This document shows, piece after piece, positions 19,845 to 25,659 of a DNA stretch of 37,138 bases (within the stretch, counting starts at the first letter, position 1; every line of letters begins with the position of its first letter). The translations under genes were made by a program, and so were the position numbers. Under the pieces are notes generated by a model. It was not told the DNA's origin. It saw only the letters and a list, made by a program, of their open reading frames with translations, and searched no databases. Where the stretch lies: positions 1 to 37,138 of the IMG/VR virus record IMGVR_UViG_3300050175_000026; one strand, 5' to 3'. The DNA is from a virus.

Positions 19845-20333
19845 ATGCACAAGCTCATGACACTGGCGGCGCTGGCGACTCTGCCACTGCTTGCCCTCAA
19901 TGCACCGGCCGCCGCCGACGTGGACTGCAGCCGCCAGGACGTGAACATCGACGGCAACGACTTCGGCGGAAATCCCTTCAGCGTCCCGGCCCGTCTCGGC
20001 GGTCCTGCTCCCAACCCGAACATCGGCCTGAGCGAAGGCGACTGCGTCACCGACGGCGACAAGCTCAAGCGGGACGCGCGGCGCTCTGCCGGCGTTGCCG
20101 CTGCCATGGATGCCTTCGGCGAGCAAGAGGGCCTGAACCTCACGCTGAACTATGCCAACATCGGCCTGGAAGACGACGTGAACGCGGCCGGCGCCGTTGT
20201 GGGCTACCGGCACGACTTCGCCAACCCCACCTGGCTGTACAGCATCACGGGCAAGATCGGCTTCGCCGGCGACACCACGGGCGACGAGCTGGGCGCCAGC
20301 GCGGGTGTCACGCTGAGCTTCGGAACGTTCTAA
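19845..20333 (+). CDS. Exported protein with YadA-like C-terminal membrane anchor
   Basis: A 162-residue protein with a clear signal peptide (MHKLMTLAALATLPLLALNA, cleavage near APAAA-DV). Two Cys follow in the mature part. About residues 76-162 resemble the trimeric autotransporter membrane anchor: RRSAGVAAAMDAF, then four amphipathic strands (NLTLNYANIGL, AAGAVVGYRHDF, WLYSITGKIGF, GASAGVTLSFGTF) ending in Phe, as outer-membrane proteins do. There is almost no passenger. GAGAGGGAACG precedes the ATG. A moron gene that changes the surface of the infected host is plausible. Confidence 0.65.
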   Translation: MHKLMTLAALATLPLLALNAPAAADVDCSRQDVNIDGNDFGGNPFSVPARLGGPAPNPNIGLSEGDCVTDGDKLKRDARRSAGVAAAMDAFGEQEGLNLTLNYANIGLEDDVNAAGAVVGYRHDFANPTWLYSITGKIGFAGDTTGDELGASAGVTLSFGTF

Positions 20334-20405
20334 ATCCTAGGCCGTGGAAGGACCGTGGGCCAGCCGGGGAGCCCAACCCAATCCCCCGGCGCTAGATTGG
20401 AGTTG

Positions 20406-20414
20406 TGCTATCGT
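20406..20414 (+). promoter_or_regulatory. Extended -10 element
   Basis: TGC-TATCGT matches an extended -10. It ends five bases before ATG 20420, again predicting a leaderless or very short-leader transcript. No -35 is apparent at the right distance. Confidence 0.35.
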
Positions 20415-20419
20415 GCCGC

Positions 20420-20644
20420 ATGAAATGGGAGCCCGTGGACATCGTTATCTTGATCCTGGTCTCGGCCATATCCGGCGCCATGATCATGGTTCCTATCGGC
20501 CAGCTGGTCCTCGGCGAGTCCCTGTCCGACCAGAGGTCCAAGACCGTCTCGCACATCGTGGGTGCCGTGGTCGGCGTCATATCGGTTTACGTCGGCGCCA
20601 AGATCCAAAAGCACAGGGACGACAAGGACGACGCCCCGCGTTAA
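20420..20644 (+). CDS. Small two-helix membrane protein (74 aa)
   Basis: The protein (MKWEPVDIVILILVSAISGA, then an apolar stretch to about residue 26; a second helix about residues 44-60, SHIVGAVVGVISVYVGA) ends in a charged tail (KIQKHRDDKDDAPR). GTG 20405 is in frame but overlaps the promoter-like element, so ATG 20420 is chosen. No ribosome site is visible. Holin-like shape, unassigned. Confidence 0.62.
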   Translation: MKWEPVDIVILILVSAISGAMIMVPIGQLVLGESLSDQRSKTVSHIVGAVVGVISVYVGAKIQKHRDDKDDAPR

Positions 20645-20648
20645 CCAT
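20641..20648 (+). promoter_or_regulatory. TTAACCAT box, CtrA-like
   Basis: An exact TTAACCAT, 50 bases before ATG 20698, followed by GCTAGCC. The same flanks (GCGTTAAC...TAGCC) occur at 3167-3186 upstream of the holin-like gene. Confidence 0.35.
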
Positions 20649-20697
20649 GCTAGCCTTTCCCCAAAGACGCCCCGAGGGCGCAGGGAGAGAGGCAATC

Positions 20698-21306
20698 ATG
20701 GCAGACATAAGGGAATTGGTAACCATTGGCTGGCGTAATGCAGATCGCACCACGTGGGATACCGAGGCCAGGGAATGGCTAACCTCTCTGGCAGAGGTAT
20801 CGATTGATGCGCTCGATAATCCCAAGGTCGCGGCGGCTTATGGCGGGATGCGGTTCAGGACCACAGGGCCGGACAACCCGGTGCCTGGGACGGTCGGGAC
20901 CACCCCGGAGAAGATCACGCTCTATGACGAGGAAATGCCGCTCTTCGGCGATCCGGTCAATCTCAGTTTTGACGCCGCCACGGACGAGGTCGTTGTGGAC
21001 CAGGACCAAGGCGGGGTCTACGAGGTCTCGCTTTTCCTCAACTTCGTGGGCGAGCAAGGCGAGGTTTACACCGTTGCCATTTACCTGGACAGCGGCTCCG
21101 GGCCGACGCCGATCGGGAGTGAGATTTACGTCAGGGTTTCGAACCAGGACAACACGGCCGAGATCCAGCTTTCCACGATCGCCAGGATCAACGGAGACTC
21201 GCGCTGGTCGGTCTGGATCAATGCAGACAAGGCGAATACGACTTTCAATGTCTTCGGCACTTCGCTTTACTTTACCCGCGTAAGCCCTATACTAGAGGAC
21301 CAATGA
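20698..21306 (+). CDS. Jelly-roll-like structural protein
   Basis: A 202-residue protein. The C-terminal 110 residues alternate strands and turns (GGVYEVSLFLNFVGEQGEVY, TVAIYLDSGSGPTPIGSEIY, VRVSNQDNTAEIQLSTIARI, TTFNVFGTSLYFTRV) as in TNF/C1q-like jelly rolls used in phage decoration and fibre proteins. The N-terminal 45 residues may be an attachment region. GAGAGG precedes the ATG. Its distance from the main tail genes suggests an accessory virion or surface-binding protein. Confidence 0.65.
   Translation: MADIRELVTIGWRNADRTTWDTEAREWLTSLAEVSIDALDNPKVAAAYGGMRFRTTGPDNPVPGTVGTTPEKITLYDEEMPLFGDPVNLSFDAATDEVVVDQDQGGVYEVSLFLNFVGEQGEVYTVAIYLDSGSGPTPIGSEIYVRVSNQDNTAEIQLSTIARINGDSRWSVWINADKANTTFNVFGTSLYFTRVSPILEDQ
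21266..21293 (+). promoter_or_regulatory. Possible promoter at the gene end
   Basis: TTTACT (21266-21271), 16 bases, TATACT (21288-21293). It lies in the last codons of the jelly-roll gene and would serve the small genes starting at 21316. Confidence 0.3.
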
Positions 21307-21315
21307 GGATGGCGT

Positions 21316-21576
21316 ATGAAGATTTACACTGTGCCGGACCAGATCTATCAGCGGCTTCTGGAGTCGTACGATTGCCGCTGGCGGTTCAGCTCCACGGCGG
21401 TCAAATGCAGAAATCTGATCGTGACACGGTTCAATGATCCTGATCAGGCGGTTTTCGTGCCTGACAGCGCCAAGTTTCCCTGGGCGAAGCGCCCATCATT
21501 CTCGGCGATGCGGCTCGCCAGAGAGGTTGGGCGGGGGTCCATGGAGATAATGAGGACGATCAATGCAAAGGGTTGA
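21316..21576 (+). CDS. Hypothetical protein (86 aa)
   Basis: ATG follows GAGGATGGCGT. Beta-rich in the first half (RWRFSSTAVKCRNLIVTRFN) and helical at the end (MRLAREVGRGSMEIMRTINA). It overlaps the next gene by 14 bases. No family recognised. Confidence 0.6.
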   Translation: MKIYTVPDQIYQRLLESYDCRWRFSSTAVKCRNLIVTRFNDPDQAVFVPDSAKFPWAKRPSFSAMRLAREVGRGSMEIMRTINAKG

Positions 21577-21748
21577 GCTACAGCTCCCGGCAACGATCTA
21601 CAACCCGATGTTCGACGCTCTCCCGAGGTTTCGGCGGCTAGCCCTGATCGGCGACCCCCGGACTCATTTCGTTCTGCACCACACGGCCGAGCTCCTGCTC
21701 GTGGTCGTGTCGTCAGACAAGGTAGCCCTGGAGGAAATGACGCCATGA
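21563..21748 (+). CDS. Hypothetical protein (61 aa)
   Basis: A small, mainly beta protein (VELQLPATIYNPMFDALPRF; HHTAELLLVVVSSDKVALEE). The stop overlaps the next start as ATGA. No domain recognised. Confidence 0.58.
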   Translation: MQRVELQLPATIYNPMFDALPRFRRLALIGDPRTHFVLHHTAELLLVVVSSDKVALEEMTP

Positions 21749-22116
21749 GAATCCACATGAAAGCGCAGCCGCTTGCCAGGCGTGCTCAATTGGCCTTGGC
21801 CGTGATCAACAGTCATATTGATCAGCGGCGGCGGGCCAGCAATGAGTGGTCAATGGCATCGTGGCACCTGCAAAAAGATGATCGTGCGAGGGAGCCTCAG
21901 CATATTCCGCCTTGGTATTGGGAGGATAGGCGCTGCATTGAGAGCCTCGTTGACCTTGCCGGTGCGGCCGAGTTCGTGGACATGACGGAAAAGCAGGCGC
22001 GCGTGATATCCTTCTGGAGGCAGCATGCCTTCGCTCCGGTGCCGACAAACGCGGCAGTTCTCGAAATGGCGGATCTCCTCAAGGCGGACGAGCCCCGCCG
22101 GGCGCGGTGGTCATGA
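21745..22116 (+). CDS. Hypothetical helical protein (123 aa)
   Basis: A helical and basic protein (RAQLALAVINSHIDQRRRAS; WEDRRCIESLVDLAGAAEFV; MTEKQARVISFWRQHAFAPV). Coupled by ATGA on both sides. No family recognised. Confidence 0.6.
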   Translation: MRIHMKAQPLARRAQLALAVINSHIDQRRRASNEWSMASWHLQKDDRAREPQHIPPWYWEDRRCIESLVDLAGAAEFVDMTEKQARVISFWRQHAFAPVPTNAAVLEMADLLKADEPRRARWS

Positions 22117-22601
22117 GTGCCTGGAAACCAAGTTGGGCCTTGCTCACGATCCTAGCCGCTGCGGCGGCGCTCGTCCTGCTCTTCGCCATTCTCACCACGG
22201 CCAAGGCCCATGAAAGTCAAGTCTACGTAGGCCAAGCCCGGGTCATCGACGGCGACACCCTCCAGATCCAGGGCCAGAGCATCCGCCTTGAAGGCATCGA
22301 CGCCCCCGAACGCCGCTGGCGTGCCGGCGAGATTGCAACCAAGCTCCTGGAGGCCTTCATCAACTTCGACGAAGTCTCCTGCTTCACCGTGGACACCGAC
22401 AGGTACGGCCGGCGCATCGGCGAATGCTCCGTGAGGGGCAAGGACCTCGGTTTCTACATGCTCCGCAACGGCTGGGCCATCATCGTCAAGCGCTACGGCA
22501 CCCCGCCCAAGCGCGTGCTTGCCGAGCGCCTCGCCCGCCACCAATGTCTCGGCGTCTGGTCCGGTGACATGTGCAACAACAAGACGGCGGAGGGGTTCTA
22601 G
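22113..22601 (+). CDS. Membrane-anchored or secreted thermonuclease-like protein
   Basis: A 162-residue protein. The N-terminal apolar helix (about residues 9-30) is a signal anchor or signal peptide. The rest is a staphylococcal-nuclease domain: VIDGDTLQIQGQSIRLEGID (44-63), APE (64-66), DRYGRRIGEC (97-106) and GKDLGFYMLRNGWAI. The catalytic residues corresponding to Arg35, Glu43 and Arg87 of the Staphylococcus enzyme are present (R58, E66, R100). It should act outside the cytoplasm on DNA. The ATG overlaps the upstream stop; GTG 22107 is in frame but less likely. Confidence 0.85.
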   Translation: MSAWKPSWALLTILAAAAALVLLFAILTTAKAHESQVYVGQARVIDGDTLQIQGQSIRLEGIDAPERRWRAGEIATKLLEAFINFDEVSCFTVDTDRYGRRIGECSVRGKDLGFYMLRNGWAIIVKRYGTPPKRVLAERLARHQCLGVWSGDMCNNKTAEGF

Positions 22602-22604
22602 GCC

Positions 22605-22769
22605 ATGACTGCAAACTGGATTGACCACGCCAGAGCAAACCAGATCGCCGACCTGGAGTGGATCACCAAGGAGATCATCCCTCACCTGTATGACGACCAG
22701 CCACCCAAGCTCCAGACTGAGGAGGAACGGGCGCAGAGGGTCGCCGAGATCCTGGAGGCATGCGAGTGA
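22605..22769 (+). CDS. Small acidic helical protein (54 aa)
   Basis: The frame from ATG 22605 encodes MTANWIDHARANQIADLEWI, ITKEIIPHLYDD and a Glu-rich helix (LQTEEERAQRVAEILEACE). It is coupled to the next gene by GTGA and its codons fit the phage. No family recognised. Confidence 0.6.
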   Translation: MTANWIDHARANQIADLEWITKEIIPHLYDDQPPKLQTEEERAQRVAEILEACE

Positions 22770-23032
22770 CACCCAAGCAACCCATTGCAATGTACGGAAT
22801 GGACGCTTTCGAGGCTATCGAGGCTGGGGGCATTCTTCAGGAAATCCTGAGCATCATTGACGGTTGTGACTCGGGCGTTCGCGCCAGATTGCTTTGCTTG
22901 CTCGCGAAGAAAGACCTTCACCCCATGGCGCGCCAGCAGGCTTTGCTTGCCCAAGCCATGGAGCGGCACAACAGAATGGCACCTGCGCCCGACGCTCTGG
23001 GGAATGTGGTTGGGGGGATCTTCGGCAGATGA
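22766..23032 (+). CDS. Hypothetical protein (88 aa)
   Basis: GTG 22766 overlaps the preceding stop (GTGA) and lies seven bases after GGAGG; ATG 22760 is only one base from it and is rejected. The protein is helical (AFEAIEAGGILQEILSIIDG; RARLLCLLAKKDLHPMARQQ). ATGA coupling to the next gene. Unknown function. Confidence 0.62.
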   Translation: MTPKQPIAMYGMDAFEAIEAGGILQEILSIIDGCDSGVRARLLCLLAKKDLHPMARQQALLAQAMERHNRMAPAPDALGNVVGGIFGR

Positions 23033-23211
23033 CATCTGGCCAGGCAGTCTTCCGGGCCTACAACGGCAAGCCCATATCAGAGCTTGACCGCGAAACCTTG
23101 CTTGAGGCCCTGGAGAACGCTTGTGCAGAAAACCTCCGGCTCAAAAACGAACTGCTTGAGATGGAGCGCCAGCAGGCGAAATACTTCGACCCGAGATATC
23201 GGGGCTTTTGA
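23029..23211 (+). CDS. Small coiled-coil protein (60 aa)
   Basis: The frame from ATG 23029 encodes an acidic coiled helix (ETLLEALENACAENLRLKNE, LLEMERQQAKYFDPRYRGF). It is the last gene before the small terminase. It could assist packaging, but only position supports this. Confidence 0.6.
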   Translation: MTSGQAVFRAYNGKPISELDRETLLEALENACAENLRLKNELLEMERQQAKYFDPRYRGF

Positions 23212-23229
23212 GAGCAAAGGCACAGCAAA

Positions 23230-23694
23230 ATGACACCCAAACAGCGCCGCTTCATCGATGAGTACCTCATAGACGGCAACGCCACACAGGCCGCGATCAG
23301 GGCGGGGTACGCTGGAGGCAAGGCCGCTGAGGTAACTGGGCACCGCTTGCTGTGCAATGCTAAGATAGCCTCTGAAATTGCCAAGGGCGAGAAAGCACGC
23401 CAGAAACGCACGCTGATCGACCAGGATTGGGTCATCAAGAAGATCGTGCAGACAATTGAGGACTGCGAGAGCGGCGAGAACCGTAACCCGCACGCCGTCC
23501 TCAAGGGCACGGAGCTCCTGGGCCGGACGCTGGCCATGTTCACCGACGTGAGCAAGGCGACGGTCACGCACGAATTCGAGAAACTGCCAGAAACTGAGCT
23601 GGATGAGCAAATTAGACGACAAGAGGTTGTACTTGGCTCTGTTGCGCGAGAAGCACCGAAGGCTCGCAGCAACGGATCTGGTCAAGTTCACTGA
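23230..23694 (+). CDS. terS: Terminase small subunit
   Basis: A 154-residue protein. The N-terminal LTPKQ-type opening (MTPKQRRFIDEYLIDGNATQ, AAIRAGYAGGKAAEVTGHRL, LCNAKIASEIAK) is the terminase_2 family helix-turn-helix that recognises the packaging site and guides the large subunit. The C-terminus (FEKLPETELDEQIRRQEVVL) would form the oligomer contact. It overlaps the large subunit gene by 92 bases. AAAGG about ten bases upstream. Confidence 0.88.
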   Translation: MTPKQRRFIDEYLIDGNATQAAIRAGYAGGKAAEVTGHRLLCNAKIASEIAKGEKARQKRTLIDQDWVIKKIVQTIEDCESGENRNPHAVLKGTELLGRTLAMFTDVSKATVTHEFEKLPETELDEQIRRQEVVLGSVAREAPKARSNGSGQVH

Positions 23695-25078
23695 GTACAC
23701 CTCACGGCCTTACCAGACTGCGGAGCATCACCGGGAGATCGCTGCGCACCTGGAGGCCGTGGAGCGTGGCGAGATTGATCGGCTCATGGTGATTGAGCCC
23801 CCGCGGCACGGCAAATCCGAGCTCGTCTCCCGCCGTTTCCCGGCCTGGTATCTAGGCAAGAACCCCACCCACGGCGTGATCGGCGCCAGCTACAACAGCG
23901 ACCTGGCCATGGACTTCGGCCGTGAGGTGCGCGGAATCGTGCGGTCTCCGGAGTGCCAAGAGGTGTTCCATGGTCTCGAACTGGCCTCGGACAGCAAGGC
24001 AGCGGATCGCTGGCATACAGCGCAGGGCGGTGGCTACGTGGCTGCCGGCGTGGGTACGGCTGTAACTGGCCGTGACAGCGACCTTTTCCTGATCGATGAC
24101 CCTCTGAAGGACCGCGAGGAGGCCAACTCTCAGCGCATGCGCGACCGGTTGCACGGCTGGTACAGCGCCGTGGTCCAGTCACGCCTGCCCAGGGCAATCA
24201 TCCTGGTGCAAACAAGGTGGCACGAGGACGACCTGGCGGGGCGCCTGATAGCCGACATGGCCGAGGGTGGGGACAAGTGGGTGGTCCTGCATCACCCCGC
24301 CCTGAGGGACGGCAACGCCCTGTGGCCCGAGAAATACCCCGCCGAGCAACTGGAGCGCATCCGCAGGAACATGCTGCCGAGCGACTGGTCCGCGCTGTTT
24401 CAGGGCCAGCCTACCCCCGACGAGGGCGACTTCTTCCAGGACCACTGGTTCCGCTGGTACGACACCGCGCCCGAGCACCTGCACAAGTACGGCGCTTCGG
24501 ACTACGCGATCACCGCCAGGGACGGGGACTACACGGCGCACGGCGTGGCCGGCGTGGACCCTGACGACAACATCTACCTGCTCGACATCGCCCGCGGCCA
24601 GTGGGATTCCTACGAGGCCGTGGAAGCCGGGATCTCCCTCATGCAGCGCCACAGCCACCCCCGGCCGATCATGGCGTGGATCGAGGAGAAGGCCCAGATC
24701 GAGAAGGCGATTGGCCCGTTTATCACCAAGCGCTTGAAGGAATTGAGCTTCTACCCATACCGCGTGGCCATGCCGCTCATGGGCGACAAGCAGGCCAGGG
24801 CTCAGTCGTTTCGGGCCAGGGCAGCCCAGGGCAAGGTTTATCTTCCCAAGAATGCCCCGTGGGTGCATGATTTGCTTAGCGAATTGCTGGTCTTCCCGAA
24901 CGGGACGAACGACGACCAGGTTGACATGTGTGGTATGTTCGGGCGGGTGCTGGACGGGCTGGTATCTGCGAGGAGGCCCAAGCCCAAGCCTGCCGACGCC
25001 CCGCTGACGCTGGACCGGCTGATCGCCGAGGAAGAGGCGCACAGCTCCTCGAAAAGCCGCAGGATGAGAGGGATTTGA
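23603..25078 (+). CDS. terL: Terminase large subunit
   Basis: A 491-residue protein. Walker A EPPRHGKSE (65-73), Walker B LFLIDDP (161-167) and coupling LVQTRWHEDDLAGRL (about 193-207) form the packaging ATPase. The C-terminal nuclease domain includes DYAITARDGDYTAHGVAGVD, IEEKAQIEKAIG and NDDQVDMCGM with acidic metal ligands. It pumps DNA into the prohead at the portal and cuts it. The start lies inside the small-subunit gene in another frame, a common arrangement. The length is normal for the family. Confidence 0.93.
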   Translation: MSKLDDKRLYLALLREKHRRLAATDLVKFTEYTSRPYQTAEHHREIAAHLEAVERGEIDRLMVIEPPRHGKSELVSRRFPAWYLGKNPTHGVIGASYNSDLAMDFGREVRGIVRSPECQEVFHGLELASDSKAADRWHTAQGGGYVAAGVGTAVTGRDSDLFLIDDPLKDREEANSQRMRDRLHGWYSAVVQSRLPRAIILVQTRWHEDDLAGRLIADMAEGGDKWVVLHHPALRDGNALWPEKYPAEQLERIRRNMLPSDWSALFQGQPTPDEGDFFQDHWFRWYDTAPEHLHKYGASDYAITARDGDYTAHGVAGVDPDDNIYLLDIARGQWDSYEAVEAGISLMQRHSHPRPIMAWIEEKAQIEKAIGPFITKRLKELSFYPYRVAMPLMGDKQARAQSFRARAAQGKVYLPKNAPWVHDLLSELLVFPNGTNDDQVDMCGMFGRVLDGLVSARRPKPKPADAPLTLDRLIAEEEAHSSSKSRRMRGI

Positions 25079-25080
25079 CC

Positions 25081-25299
25081 ATGACTGTTGAGTATGAGCA
25101 AAAGGAACTGCCGGCCAAGGAAGCCCGCGCGCTGGCTGCAAAGGGCAAGGCTCGCGTTCTCAAGCACTTCCGTGACAAGGCCAACGCGCCCAGGTGCCTT
25201 GTCGAGGTGGCTGCTGCTCTCAAGGCAGAGCCGGCGCCGAAGTCCAAGCCGCCTGTGGACGACGACCAGGACCCGGGCGCGGAGAGCGACGCGGCATGA
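25081..25299 (+). CDS. Hypothetical protein (72 aa)
   Basis: Begins two bases after the terminase stop. The first 45 residues are basic and helical (EARALAAKGKARVLKHFRDK); the tail is Pro/Asp-rich and disordered (PKSKPPVDDDQDPGAESDAA). Possibly a head-associated or regulatory protein. No family. Confidence 0.6.
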   Translation: MTVEYEQKELPAKEARALAAKGKARVLKHFRDKANAPRCLVEVAAALKAEPAPKSKPPVDDDQDPGAESDAA

Positions 25300-25313
25300 C
25301 GGCTAGCCGCAAA

Positions 25314-25330
25314 GCGTAATACGTAATACG
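25314..25330. repeat. GTAATAC tandem repeat, block 1
   Basis: GCGTAATACGTAATACG holds two head-to-tail GTAATAC units. An identical 17-bp block follows at 25346-25362, giving four units in 49 bases just before an RHH gene. It fits an operator. Confidence 0.8.
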
Positions 25331-25345
25331 CTATGGGCCGCAGCA

Positions 25346-25362
25346 GCGTAATACGTAATACG
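25346..25362. repeat. GTAATAC tandem repeat, block 2
   Basis: Identical to 25314-25330, 32 bases downstream (three helical turns). It overlaps the ribosome-site region (CGGAGG) of the RHH gene at 25372, so protein bound here could also block translation initiation or transcript start. Confidence 0.8.
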
Positions 25363-25371
25363 GAGGATTGG

Positions 25372-25659
25372 ATGGCCAAGCGAACTATTTCGTTCAAGCC
25401 GACGCCGGAGTGCGAAGTGCAGATCGCGGATCTCATGGGCCGCTGGAAATGCGACCGGACGACGGCCATGATTCGGGCGATTGCCAAAGCGCATGCCGGC
25501 GGCAACTCTGAAATGGCGACGGCCAGCCCGCCGAGACTGTCTCCTGGCGGGTTGACGAGGGGTGCAACGGTCAAGCTGTCCAGCCGACATGTCGACCAAG
25601 ACAAGCTCGCTGCCTTCCAGCGCAAGGCCGGCATGGGCGGAGTGAAGCAGCGTGGCTGA
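25372..25659 (+). CDS. Ribbon-helix-helix protein in the packaging operon
   Basis: A 95-residue protein. MAKRTISFKPTPECEVQIAD followed by LMGRWKCDRTTAMIRAIAKA gives a strand and two helices of an Arc/CopG-like DNA-binding domain. The C-terminal half is Ser/Pro-rich then basic. CGGAGG nine bases upstream fixes ATG 25372. Two blocks of tandem GTAATAC repeats lie immediately upstream, the usual arrangement for an autoregulated RHH repressor. Its location between terminase and portal suggests it tunes head-gene expression. Confidence 0.68.
   Translation: MAKRTISFKPTPECEVQIADLMGRWKCDRTTAMIRAIAKAHAGGNSEMATASPPRLSPGGLTRGATVKLSSRHVDQDKLAAFQRKAGMGGVKQRG

Noticed and set aside
7817-20753. Other CACGTG cores (e.g. 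5145, 7816, 15381, 19468, 20752) as further parS sites
   Set aside because: The flanks do not match the parS consensus; only 36373-36388 does.
23603-23694. Sequencing frameshift between the terminase subunits
   Set aside because: Both proteins are full-length with normal ends; the 92-base overlap is an ordinary gene overlap.
24179-25141. Long minus-strand frame (320 residues) opposite the terminase
   Set aside because: Antisense shadow of the large terminase gene; Arg/Val/Leu-rich product with no domain or start signal.
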